DNA of 19,389 nucleotides from Pseudomonadota bacterium (lineage in GTDB: Bacteria > Pseudomonadota > Gammaproteobacteria > Burkholderiales > Thiobacillaceae): contig JAKACL010000012.1 of the NCBI GenBank assembly GCA_021821425.1, positions 1 to 19,389 on the forward strand, in the 5' to 3' direction. The notes under the pieces are model-generated. The model was not told where the DNA came from, searched no databases, and was given only the letters and a program-made list of their open reading frames with translations. A program made the position numbers and the translations under genes. How positions within the stretch are numbered: the first letter of the stretch is position 1; every line of letters begins with the position of its first letter. This document shows positions 7,915 through 15,475 of this stretch, piece after piece.

Positions 7915-9933
7915 TCAGTAATGCAGGTCGCGCGCGGTGAACAGCATTTTCGGCGCGCTGCCGAGCACGCGGGTGAGCACCGAGTTCATCGTGGTGCAGT
8001 CGTTGTCGAAGCCGCCGTGGGTGTGGCTGACGGAGGCGCCCTGCTTGACGGCGGCGAGCTCCTGGGCGGGGTCGACCGGGATGCCCTGGGAGACCACCAG
8101 CGCCGGGCGGCCGTCGACCTGTCCGCTGAACAGCTTGGCGAGCTGGGCGTCGGCTTCGAGGCAGGCGTGCATCCCCAGTATAGGCACCTCGCGCCTGCCT
8201 TCGAAGGCATTGGAGACGAGATAGAGCAGGGATTTTCCATAGGGGCCGACGCAGTCCCCGCGTTCCAGTTTGTCGGACAGGAGATAGAGCGTCGGCAGCG
8301 GAATATCCCCCGCGGCCAGCCCGGGCAGCAACAGCTGCTTGAAGGTGTCGGTGCGGATCGCGGGGGCGAGGAACTGCACGCTTTTCAGCGGGAGCCCCAG
8401 GTTGGACAGCAGCGGCATGGCATGGGCGGCGAAGATGCTGCCCGCCGAATGGCCGACGATGTGCAGCTCCCAGCCGGTCTTGTCGGCCTTGTCCAGTTTC
8501 TGCTTGGCCAGTGCGACGTACTGCGCGACCAGCTGGATGCCGCCGATGTTGTGCGGGTGGACGGACGCCAGCTGGGCGTTTTCCTTCATCTCGCCCCACA
8601 GCCGGTGGCCGACCCGGGCGAGCGTGAGTTCGAGCACACGGTCCTTGGCCTCGGTCAGGTTTTCCAGGAAACCGCCGCCGGCGAGCTTGTCGGCCTCGGT
8701 GAACAGGTCCTTGAACAGGCCGGCGACGCTGGAAAGAAAATCGCTCTCCCACATGACGTGCAGCGGGTAGATCTCGTTTTCCAGCATGACGTCGCGCATG
8801 CCGATGATGCGCTTGGCGCAGCCGGACTCGGAATTGAGGCCGCCGTGCAGGTAGAGCAGGATGCGGCGTTTTTTCCAGCCGCGGGTTTTGGCGGGAATGG
8901 TCTCGCTGAACAGGCGCTCGATGTCGGATTCGGTGGTCCAGTACTCGCCGTTGTCCGACAGCTCGCCGTTGTTGGTGACGTTGATGACGTAGGGCCGGAT
9001 CTCGGACAGCGGGATGGTGCGGCTGGTGCGCTGCAGGCCGGAGGTGTCGATGTTCTTGTCGTCGGCCCACAGGTCCATCGTCACCGGCACGCCGAGCTGC
9101 GCGACCCAGACGTCGGTGGCGTGCATCAGAAAGTCTTCGTAGGGCAATAGCGCAAAGCCGCCGGCGCCCCAGTCCGGCCCCCAGGAGTTCTGGACGATGA
9201 AGCCCTGCGGGGTGTAGCCGACGAGGGCGACGGCATGGCCGCCGTCGGCGCTGCCGCTGCGCTTGATCACCGGCAGCTTCAGCGTGGTCTTGCGGCCGCG
9301 GTGCACGTAGCTGACCGGCACCGGCTTGTCGGCCTTGCCGCCGCCCGGATTGGCCCAGCCCGCGTGCACCATCAGCGTGGCGTAGAGAATGCCGGTTTCC
9401 TTCAGCGCGGTGTGCATGTCGCGCACGTTGTAGGGGCGGATGCGGTAATACGCGCCGCCCGGCGTCGCCATCGCCTGCTGGATGATGGCGTCGCTCATGT
9501 GCGTGATGCCATGCTGGTCGTGCTTCCACGCCGAACGCAGACACACGCCGTGCTTCGACCAGGCCTTGATCGCGCCGCGCGCGGACGAGCCTTCGTAGTC
9601 CTCTCCAGGCCATTCGTCGTAGCGGCGCGCCAGTTCATACAGCATGCGCGGGCTGACGATCGCGGCCCGCTTCTGCCTGGCGCGCAGGAAGTTCACCACG
9701 GCCGCCAGCGCAAAACCGGTGCAGGCGCCTTCGCGACCCTGGTCGAGAATCATGTTCGGCTTGATGAACGCGCAACTCACCAGCGAATCGGGCAGCGAAA
9801 TCAGCGCTGGCTGATAAAACCAGTCGCGCAGATCGATGCGGTCGGGGAACGCGTCGAGGCGCTGGCGGGTGGCTTTTTCGGCGCTGGTCCTGAGCGGGCG
9901 GTCCGAGTGGGAGGGGGAGGTTTTATTGGCCAT
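7915..9933 (-). CDS. Papain-like (C1A) cysteine protease fused to an alpha/beta-hydrolase
   Basis: A 672-aa protein with two complete-looking hydrolase active sites. The N-terminal half (about 30-285) is a C1A papain-type peptidase: ILDQGREGACTGFALAA gives the oxyanion Gln65 and nucleophile Cys71, DGGHAVALVGY gives His233 and VQNSWGPDWG gives Asn249. The C-terminal half (about 355-672) is an alpha/beta-hydrolase. RRILLYLHGGL provides an oxyanion-type HGG (363-365), IVGHSAGS provides nucleophile Ser496, LLSDKLERGD holds candidate acids Asp554/Asp560, and SHTHGGFDND supplies the likely His639. No signal peptide or transmembrane helix is seen. It could process a peptide and an ester or amide of one substrate, or the protease could act on a partner; substrate is unknown. 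The start has an AGGA site. It lies between the cytochrome genes and the membrane-protein gene, and a tail of a second copy survives at 6710-6760. Confidence 0.88.
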   Translation of the reverse strand: MANKTSPSHSDRPLRTSAEKATRQRLDAFPDRIDLRDWFYQPALISLPDSLVSCAFIKPNMILDQGREGACTGFALAAVVNFLRARQKRAAIVSPRMLYELARRYDEWPGEDYEGSSARGAIKAWSKHGVCLRSAWKHDQHGITHMSDAIIQQAMATPGGAYYRIRPYNVRDMHTALKETGILYATLMVHAGWANPGGGKADKPVPVSYVHRGRKTTLKLPVIKRSGSADGGHAVALVGYTPQGFIVQNSWGPDWGAGGFALLPYEDFLMHATDVWVAQLGVPVTMDLWADDKNIDTSGLQRTSRTIPLSEIRPYVINVTNNGELSDNGEYWTTESDIERLFSETIPAKTRGWKKRRILLYLHGGLNSESGCAKRIIGMRDVMLENEIYPLHVMWESDFLSSVAGLFKDLFTEADKLAGGGFLENLTEAKDRVLELTLARVGHRLWGEMKENAQLASVHPHNIGGIQLVAQYVALAKQKLDKADKTGWELHIVGHSAGSIFAAHAMPLLSNLGLPLKSVQFLAPAIRTDTFKQLLLPGLAAGDIPLPTLYLLSDKLERGDCVGPYGKSLLYLVSNAFEGRREVPILGMHACLEADAQLAKLFSGQVDGRPALVVSQGIPVDPAQELAAVKQGASVSHTHGGFDNDCTTMNSVLTRVLGSAPKMLFTARDLHY

Positions 9934-9946
9934 TGGGACGGTCCTG

Positions 9947-10048
9947 TCAGGATTGAAGTGGAGTCATTGGTCGCCCTACTGCTCGCAGAAAGCATCCATC
10001 ACGCCGGTTTCCAGCCAGCAAGCAGACAGCACGGCGGGTGAGGGTCAT
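9947..10048 (-). CDS. Possible 33-codon small ORF or vestige of a gene start
   Basis: The 131-bp gap between the 486-aa cytochrome and the hydrolase holds a minus-strand ORF of 33 codons starting MTLTRRAVCLLAG, which has an Arg-Arg then hydrophobic run like the start of a signal peptide. It is preceded by GGAG eight bases before ATG, begins 16 bp after the cytochrome stop and ends 13 bp before the hydrolase start, so it fills the gap as an operon gene would. The remaining sequence (polar, with no further hydrophobic helix) is unremarkable, so a decayed gene start is as likely as a functional small protein. Confidence 0.3.
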   Translation of the reverse strand: MTLTRRAVCLLAGNRRDGCFLRAVGRPMTPLQS

Positions 10049-10064
10049 GACAGAGGCTCCGGAG

Positions 10065-11525
10065 TCAGAAGGTTTTCAGGTATTCCAGCAGCGCGGACTT
10101 GTCGGCGTCCGGCAAGCCGGTGCCGAAGTCATGGCCCTGGTTGCCGTTGCCGCGCAACCGGGTGTCGAGCGGGGTGCCGGCGCGTTCGGCTGCTGCGCCC
10201 TGGACGACGAAGCCGACCCGCACCGGGTCGTAGACGTCGTAGCCGCGCCAGAACAGCTGCGGACGCTGTGCCGGCGGCGTCAGCAGGTCGGCCAGCGTCG
10301 GCACCGAACCGTTGTGCAGGTAGGGGGCGCGCAGCCAGATGCCGTCGAGGAACTGCGCAACGTAGCCGGTCAGCGGCGCCTCGACCAGGCCGCGCCGCTC
10401 GATGCCCATGTCGCTGACCACCTTGTTGGCCTCGATCGCGGCCTGCTTGCCCCAGGTGTCGATGCGGCCGCGGTCGGTGCCGATTTCGCTCAGGGGAATG
10501 ATCGTGCCGGTGAGCGCGCTGGCATGGCAGACCGCACAGTGGGTATCAAACAAGGCCTTGCCGCGCGCGGCGAGGGTGGTATCGATGGGGAAGGGATATT
10601 TCGGTGCGGGAGTGGTCTTCAAATAATCGACCAGCCAGTCGATGTGGGCGAGGAAGGCGTCGGTGTCCTTGGGCGCAGCGCCCATCAAGCCCAATGCCGA
10701 GTCGATGACGACCGAATACACGTCGTGCGAATCGCCGGCGAAGTTCATCCGGTGGCCTTTATCGTGGGCGTATTTCTTCAGGTTCCACACCGAGGGCATG
10801 TCGGTGGGGCCGAAGCTGTCGTCCATCGGCCAGCGGATCATGAAGTACTTGGTCAGGTTCATCGCATCGTCGCGGCCGCGTCCCCACTCGGGAAAGTCGC
10901 TGCGATAGATCCACTCGAACTGCGCCTCACGTTCGGTCAGGCGTTTCTTGGTGATCGGGATGATCAGGTAACGGTAAGCCAGGCGGTCGATGAAATCGAG
11001 GTCGGCCGCGAGATTGATTTCCGCCATCAGGGTGTCGGCGTTGAAGCGCGGGTCCCTGGCGCAGTCGACCAAAAACCGGAAGAAGGCTTCGAGGTCGAGC
11101 GTGTGGTTGGGGCCGGTGACGACCAGGGTCGGCGTCTCGTCGGGCCGGCTGCGGTAGCTCGCCACGTGGCAGGCGGCGCAGGTGTTGGCGACGCGGTCGA
11201 AGCCGATGCGCCGCTTGGAAAAGCCCACCGGCAGCTCCTGCCCCTGTTCCCACACCACGCCGAAGCTGCTGTAGCCGATGCCGGGCTTGGGCAGCTTGTC
11301 GGGGAAGACGCGCGGCAGCACGTAGAAAATCCAGTAGGGAATGCCGGCGTCGTTTTCCGCGCCCATCGAGCCGTACTTGAAGCGGTCGTCCGGATTGTCG
11401 AACTGCGCGGCGCCGTGGTCGCGCAGGAAGCGGTCCCAGCCGACATAGCCCAGCACCCCGCCGAGAATCAGCACGACGAGGGCGGTGATTTTCAACCAGC
11501 GCGGACAGCGGCAAAGAGACTTCAT
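10065..11525 (-). CDS. Membrane-anchored dihaem c-type cytochrome, RoxA-like/CcpA-superfamily (486 aa)
   Basis: A probably periplasmic dihaem protein held by one N-terminal helix (about 12-30), which follows the basic, Cys-containing start MKSLCRCPRW. Haem-attachment motifs are CAACH (116-120) and CAVCH (330-334), about 214 residues apart. That is wider than in classical CcpA peroxidases and similar to the rubber oxygenase RoxA (haem His residues about 200 apart, from memory). The C-terminal part has LRAPYLHNGSVPTLADLL, typical of the RoxA/CcpA-like cytochrome fold, and ends LPDADKSALLEYLKTF. It could be an oxygenase, peroxidase or electron carrier; the reaction is not readable. The start at 11525, not 27 bases upstream, is fixed by AAGGAG six bases before the ATG. 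It is a close paralogue of the gene immediately upstream, 30 bp away. Confidence 0.88.
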   Translation of the reverse strand: MKSLCRCPRWLKITALVVLILGGVLGYVGWDRFLRDHGAAQFDNPDDRFKYGSMGAENDAGIPYWIFYVLPRVFPDKLPKPGIGYSSFGVVWEQGQELPVGFSKRRIGFDRVANTCAACHVASYRSRPDETPTLVVTGPNHTLDLEAFFRFLVDCARDPRFNADTLMAEINLAADLDFIDRLAYRYLIIPITKKRLTEREAQFEWIYRSDFPEWGRGRDDAMNLTKYFMIRWPMDDSFGPTDMPSVWNLKKYAHDKGHRMNFAGDSHDVYSVVIDSALGLMGAAPKDTDAFLAHIDWLVDYLKTTPAPKYPFPIDTTLAARGKALFDTHCAVCHASALTGTIIPLSEIGTDRGRIDTWGKQAAIEANKVVSDMGIERRGLVEAPLTGYVAQFLDGIWLRAPYLHNGSVPTLADLLTPPAQRPQLFWRGYDVYDPVRVGFVVQGAAAERAGTPLDTRLRGNGNQGHDFGTGLPDADKSALLEYLKTF

Positions 11526-11531
11526 GACAGG

Positions 11532-11537
11532 CTCCTT
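11532..11537 (-). promoter_or_regulatory. Shine-Dalgarno AAGGAG for the 486-aa cytochrome
   Basis: AAGGAG is read on the minus strand with a 6-nt spacer before the ATG ending at 11525. It decides the start: the longer in-frame ATG at 11552 lies upstream of this site, inside the intergenic hairpin. Confidence 0.75.
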
Positions 11538-11538
11538 C

Positions 11539-11556
11539 GGGCGTGTGAACACGCCC
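11539..11556. promoter_or_regulatory. Intercistronic hairpin between the paired cytochrome genes
   Basis: GGGCGTG-TGAA-CACGCCC forms a perfect 7-bp stem with a 4-nt loop (on the minus-strand mRNA the loop is TTCA). It starts at the last base of the upstream TAG stop and ends one base before the AAGGAG site of the next gene. The mRNA after the stem is GAAGGAG, with no U-run, so it is not a standard intrinsic terminator in the cluster's direction. On the plus strand TAAAAT follows, which is also not a T-run. A role in mRNA processing, stability or translational tuning between two paralogues is inferred. Confidence 0.55.
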
Positions 11557-13037
11557 TAAAATGTCTTCAGGTATTCGAGCAGCGCCCACTTGTCGGCGTC
11601 CGGCAGCGTGGTGCCGTAGGCCGCGCCTTCGTGGCCGGCGTTGCCGTTGCCGGGCATGCGGGTATCGAAGGCGAACAGCGGCGTGCCCTGGCTTGCGGGC
11701 CGGTCGGCGACGAAGCCGAGGTGTTTGGGGTCGTAGAGGTCGTTGCCGCGGTAGAAGATTTTCGGGCGCTTGCTCGCGGGCTGCAGCAGGTCCCACAGCG
11801 TGGGCACCGAACCGTTGTGCAGGTAGGGCGCGCGCAGCCAGAGGCCGTCGAGCGGAGCGTTGGCGTAGCCCCAGGTCTTGCGGAAGTGGCGGAAGCGGCG
11901 TTCCGGATCGGCCGAATACAGCATGCCCTGGTTCTGCGCGAGTTCGAACGTGTAGGAATCGAGGCGCCCGCGGTCGGTGCCGATGGCGGCAATCGGCGTG
12001 AGCTTGCCGACCTCGGCGCCGGAAAAATCGCTGCCGCTTTTGCCATGGCAGGCGGCGCAGCGTTGCATGTAGATGCGCGCGCCGCGGTTGGCCAGCGCGC
12101 GATCGATGGGAAAGTGGCGGTCGAACGCGGGCGGTTCGGCGGTGGCGAGCCAGGCTTCGATGCGGGCGATGGCATCGTGGTCGATCAGCCGCGGCGTGGC
12201 GCCGGTGCCGAAGGCGGCCGACAGGTTGCGTTCCTCGACGCGGCTGTTGTTGCCGTCCCAGTGCAGCTGCATGTCCTGCTTCTTCGCCTGGTTCCAGATC
12301 GCGGGGAAATCCGCGACGCCGATGAGTTCTTCGGGCGACAGTTTTTCGAACGGCACGCCGAAAATGGCTTTCGCCGAATTGAAGGTGTCGACCCGGCCCG
12401 GCCCCCAGTCGGCCTGCAGGTGGATGAAGCGTAGCCGCCCGGTCAGGCCGGCGACGCCGTCGCGCATCAGGTGGATGCCGACCGGGTAGATGACGTGCGT
12501 GTCGAGCAGGCCGAGGCCGCCGGCTTTTTCGGCGATGCGCGGCACCACCTGCGCGGGCGTGAAGCGGCGGTCGTTGACGCAGGCCTGGACGAATTTCTGG
12601 AATCCCATCAGGTTCAGCTGATGGGCCGGCATGCCGGAGACCAGCATTGGCTTGGCGTCGGGCGCGGTGCGCACGGTGGCGGTGTGGCACACCGCGCAGT
12701 TGAGAAAGACGCGGTCGATGCCCAGATGCCGCCGCTTCGACATGCCGACCGGCAGATCGCGGCCGGGCTCGAATATGAAGCCGAGCGATTGATAGCCCTT
12801 GCCTGGCAACAGGTCGGGGCAGACCTCGGGCAGCACCTGGAAGATCCAGTAAGGAAAGCCCATGTTGCGCTCGCCGCCGGTGGAGCCGTACTTGAAATGC
12901 TCGACCGGATCGTCGTAGGTCACCGGGCGGTCGGGCAGGAAACGTATGGCGGCACCGAAGGCGAAGAGTACGAGCAGCGCAAGCAGCGACCACAGCAGCG
13001 TGCGACAGAGGACGCAGGAGGAAGCAGAGGGGCTCAT
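11556..13037 (-). CDS. Membrane-anchored dihaem c-type cytochrome, RoxA-like/CcpA-superfamily (493 aa)
   Basis: Paralogue of the 486-aa cytochrome downstream. A hydrophobic N-terminal helix (about 12-33) after MSPSASSCVLCRT should anchor it with the body in the periplasm. Haem motifs are CAVCH (114-118) and CAACH (327-331), about 213 apart. Segments shared with the paralogue include FKYGS, PYWIFxVLP, LPVGxSKRR, IGTDRGRxD, LRAPYLHNGSVPTLxDLL, and the ending LPDADKxALLEYLKTF. Between the haems it carries a region distinct from its partner (VDTFNSAKAIFGVPFEKLSP). A longer in-frame reading extends far upstream, but it is a shadow of the previous gene. I start at 13037 because GGAG lies eight bases upstream, a membrane helix follows at once, and the ATG overlaps the upstream stop (ATGA), a translational-coupling arrangement. 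Confidence 0.88.
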   Translation of the reverse strand: MSPSASSCVLCRTLLWSLLALLVLFAFGAAIRFLPDRPVTYDDPVEHFKYGSTGGERNMGFPYWIFQVLPEVCPDLLPGKGYQSLGFIFEPGRDLPVGMSKRRHLGIDRVFLNCAVCHTATVRTAPDAKPMLVSGMPAHQLNLMGFQKFVQACVNDRRFTPAQVVPRIAEKAGGLGLLDTHVIYPVGIHLMRDGVAGLTGRLRFIHLQADWGPGRVDTFNSAKAIFGVPFEKLSPEELIGVADFPAIWNQAKKQDMQLHWDGNNSRVEERNLSAAFGTGATPRLIDHDAIARIEAWLATAEPPAFDRHFPIDRALANRGARIYMQRCAACHGKSGSDFSGAEVGKLTPIAAIGTDRGRLDSYTFELAQNQGMLYSADPERRFRHFRKTWGYANAPLDGLWLRAPYLHNGSVPTLWDLLQPASKRPKIFYRGNDLYDPKHLGFVADRPASQGTPLFAFDTRMPGNGNAGHEGAAYGTTLPDADKWALLEYLKTF

Positions 13038-14587
13038 GGCGTGCGCTCCACGTAGCGGGAGGGGGGCAGGCAGGGCGGCAGCTGGGCGTAGGGCCGCTTC
13101 AGCAGGTCGGCGCGCGGCAGGTCGCCGAGGCGAGTCTCGATGCTGCGTTTCAACGCGGCAAGCTCGGACGACCGCGCCCATTGATGCGGCGGAATGCCGC
13201 GGCTGGCGAGTGCAGCGGGCGGCGGCATCGGCGTGGTGCCGCGTGCGGCGGACGGCGTCTCGGCCATGCTCAGGCGGACAAAAATGCGCGCCGCGCAATG
13301 CGTCAATTGGGCTTCGACCGCGGCCGGACTGCCGTGCAGGAAATTCGGCGGATGCGGCAACGTGGTGTCGTGGCAACTGGCGCAGTGGACGCGAAACGGG
13401 ATATGCGCGGCGTTTTCCTGCAGCTGCGGTTCGGGGCGCGCCGGTGGCAACGCGATGCGCGCAGGCCGGCGCGACGTGCCGAGTTCGGCCAGCAGGTCTT
13501 CGACCAGCGTGTGGCTGAACGGACGCGCCGCCAACACGCCGCGGGCCAGCAGGCGTTCGAGCGGCGCGGCAATATCGGCGTGCGCCCACTGCTTCACCGT
13601 GGCGGCATCGAGCATGCCCGCCAGGCCGACGACGAAGGCCGTCCTGTCCGGCGCGTGCCAGGTTGCGAGCGGCGGGCGCAGCAGCAGCGGGTCGTGCGCA
13701 GTGTCGGGCAAGGCCGCCAGCGGATCGCGATTGGGCAGGTCGGGGTTGGGAATGGTCAGTCCATTGGGCCAGCGTTGTTTCCAGTTGCGCGCCAGCGTCG
13801 GCAGGCTGGACGGCGCCGGCAGCGTCCTGTTGCGGGCATAGTCGAGTGCGGCCGCGAAGGCCTCGAGGCGGCAGCGGTCGCCCGCGGCGCCGTTGCCGCA
13901 TCCCGTCAGCCACAGCTGTTGCCAGACCGAAAACAGGTTGGCGCGGTCGGTGGCGTTGTCGATGAAATAGGCGATGTCGGTGCCGGTCAGCCTCACCTGG
14001 TAGAAGTCGCGCCGGGCTTCGCGCAGGCGCCGGGCGATGGCCGGATTGGCCGGCGTTTCGTCCCACAGCGGGCGGGCGAAAATCGGTGCGGCATTCTGGT
14101 GGCACGACACGCACAGGCGGCGCCGCGCATAGAACAGCTGCGGCGTCTTGCCGGTTCGATAGTTGCGCACCACCTGGAATTCGAAGCGGCCGGCGGCATC
14201 GTTGTAGCTGATGACCTCGATCACGCCGCCTTTTTCGTGATAAGCGAGGAACAGGCGATCCTTGAGCGGCGCGATGCCGGGCAGCGCATCGCCGTCGGCG
14301 GCGGCGACCACGCGCGGAAAATGAAAGAAGTCGGGCGCACCGGCGTCGCGCTGCAGCGAGCGGCCGAGCGGGATCAGCGTGACCTTGAGCGGCGGCAGGC
14401 CACCGGCATCGGTGCGCATCTGACGGTTGATGCTGCGCAGCAAGCGGGCGAAGGGATACGGCACCGGCTTGTCGCCGACCAGTTGATCGAAGCGCGAGTG
14501 GCCCACCGGCGGCAGGTCGCCGGTGGCGTGCGCCGGAAGCGATGCGAGCGAGGCGGCGAGCATGATCGTGAGCCAGGCCGGCTTCAT
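13034..14587 (-). CDS. Periplasmic dihaem c-type cytochrome of a distinct uncharacterised family (517 aa)
   Basis: The start MKPAWLTIMLAASLASLPAHA is a Sec signal peptide with an AHA-type cleavage site, so the mature protein should be periplasmic. Two haem motifs are seen: CVSCH (159-163), in a context RRRLCVSCHQNAAPIF followed by PLWDETPANPAIARRLREA, and CASCH (402-406), followed by LPHPPNFLHGS. It lacks the APYLHNGSVPTL signature of its neighbours, so it belongs to a different family; similar CxSCH-QNxAPIF proteins occur in other proteobacteria without assigned function (from memory). Extra cysteines at 230 and 239 (GCGNGAAGDRC) may form a disulfide. A longer in-frame start to 14806 would run through the lipoprotein gene and is rejected. 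It begins 4 bp after the lipoprotein stop and overlaps the next gene by 4 bp. Confidence 0.85.
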   Translation of the reverse strand: MKPAWLTIMLAASLASLPAHATGDLPPVGHSRFDQLVGDKPVPYPFARLLRSINRQMRTDAGGLPPLKVTLIPLGRSLQRDAGAPDFFHFPRVVAAADGDALPGIAPLKDRLFLAYHEKGGVIEVISYNDAAGRFEFQVVRNYRTGKTPQLFYARRRLCVSCHQNAAPIFARPLWDETPANPAIARRLREARRDFYQVRLTGTDIAYFIDNATDRANLFSVWQQLWLTGCGNGAAGDRCRLEAFAAALDYARNRTLPAPSSLPTLARNWKQRWPNGLTIPNPDLPNRDPLAALPDTAHDPLLLRPPLATWHAPDRTAFVVGLAGMLDAATVKQWAHADIAAPLERLLARGVLAARPFSHTLVEDLLAELGTSRRPARIALPPARPEPQLQENAAHIPFRVHCASCHDTTLPHPPNFLHGSPAAVEAQLTHCAARIFVRLSMAETPSAARGTTPMPPPAALASRGIPPHQWARSSELAALKRSIETRLGDLPRADLLKRPYAQLPPCLPPSRYVERTP

Positions 14588-14591
14588 GGCC

Positions 14592-15464
14592 CTAGCGGGT
14601 CGCCAGCACCCGTTTCTGCGTGCCGGGCCAGCAATCGTCGCGGATCTGGCCGGTTTCGAATTCGGCGCGGCCGGCCTTGTCGACGTCCTTGCTGTAGAGC
14701 ACGAAGTTGAGGATGAAGGCGTGATCCATATAGGCGCGGCCGAGATAGAGGCCGGGCCGCACCATGCGGATCTCGTCGCGCACCTTGAGGCCGCGCCGCC
14801 CGGCAAGGAAATCCGGGTTTTCGCGGTAGCCGGCGATTTCGTCGGTAAAGGCGTAGTCGATGATGATGGATTCGCGGCGCGAGTCGATCAGGCTTTGTCC
14901 GCAATAGAGCTTGGCCGGGAACAAGAGCCAGGCGTCGCGGCCGTCGACGTCGATCTTGGGGATGTCGCCGGTGCCGATCACCGGGCGCAGCACGGCCAGG
15001 TCCTGGATGCGGTTGCGCAGCACTTTCTGTTCGCGGTAGAACACCTTTCCCTTCCATAGTGCTTCGCCCGCGGTCTCGAGCATCTTGCCCTTGAAGTTCA
15101 CCCCCAGGCCCTTGAGGCCGCCGACGATTTCAGCCGCGCGCAGCTTGCCCGAGCTGCCGCGTGGGAACACGATTTCGCCGTCGAACGGGCCGTCCGGAAT
15201 CGGACCCGAGCCGAGCCGCGCATACAGCTGGTCGAGTTCTTCCTGGTTCAGGCCGGCGAGGTATTTGGGCGTGATCCGGACCAGTTCCGCGAGCGGGATC
15301 GGGTGGGCGTATTCAACCTGGGCGAAGTCCGGCTTGCTGGCGTAATCCTCGCCATAAGGGGCGAAGGCAATATCGGGTTTGCTGCCGAACCAGTCGTTGA
15401 ACTTGTCGCAGCCCGACAGGGGCAGCATCAGTGCGGCGGCGAGCAGTACCAGGCGTGTGTTCAT
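14592..15464 (-). CDS. Lipoprotein of unknown function (290 aa)
   Basis: The N-terminus MNTRLVLLAAALMLPLSGCD is a lipoprotein signal peptide with lipobox LSGC, so Cys19 should be acylated. The next residue is Asp, which in E. coli retains lipoproteins in the inner membrane (Lol avoidance), so inner-membrane attachment facing the periplasm is plausible. The mature part is a single mixed alpha/beta domain. FDGEIVFPRGSSG and ALWKGKVFYREQKVLRNRI are the most distinctive segments, the latter vaguely like GXWXG-type proteins; Cys188 and Cys278 are the only other cysteines. I cannot assign a function. It sits between two cytochrome genes: the AAAGGAG site overlaps the stop of the 861-aa cytochrome gene (gap 11 bp), indicating translational coupling. 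A role in lipid binding or assembly near the cytochromes is a guess. Confidence 0.82.
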   Translation of the reverse strand: MNTRLVLLAAALMLPLSGCDKFNDWFGSKPDIAFAPYGEDYASKPDFAQVEYAHPIPLAELVRITPKYLAGLNQEELDQLYARLGSGPIPDGPFDGEIVFPRGSSGKLRAAEIVGGLKGLGVNFKGKMLETAGEALWKGKVFYREQKVLRNRIQDLAVLRPVIGTGDIPKIDVDGRDAWLLFPAKLYCGQSLIDSRRESIIIDYAFTDEIAGYRENPDFLAGRRGLKVRDEIRMVRPGLYLGRAYMDHAFILNFVLYSKDVDKAGRAEFETGQIRDDCWPGTQKRVLATR

Positions 15465-15475
15465 GATGGGCTCCT

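Noticed and set aside
7874..9613. 579-codon minus-strand frame inside the protease-hydrolase gene
   Set aside because: Arg/Pro/His-rich shadow in another frame of a gene with intact catalytic motifs.
10038..12434. 798-codon plus-strand open frame across the cytochrome genes
   Set aside because: It is antisense to two genes with clear haem motifs and signatures. Its translation is low-complexity, Gly/Val/Ala/Arg-rich and without a recognisable domain, as expected for a GC-rich shadow frame.
13038..14114. N-terminal extension of the 493-aa cytochrome to 852 aa
   Set aside because: The extension lies in another frame of the 517-aa cytochrome gene and is Arg/Ala/Pro-rich. A membrane helix and ribosome-binding site mark the start at 13037.
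14588..14806. N-terminal extension of the 517-aa cytochrome
   Set aside because: It would overlap the lipoprotein gene in another frame and bury the evident Sec signal peptide that begins at 14587.
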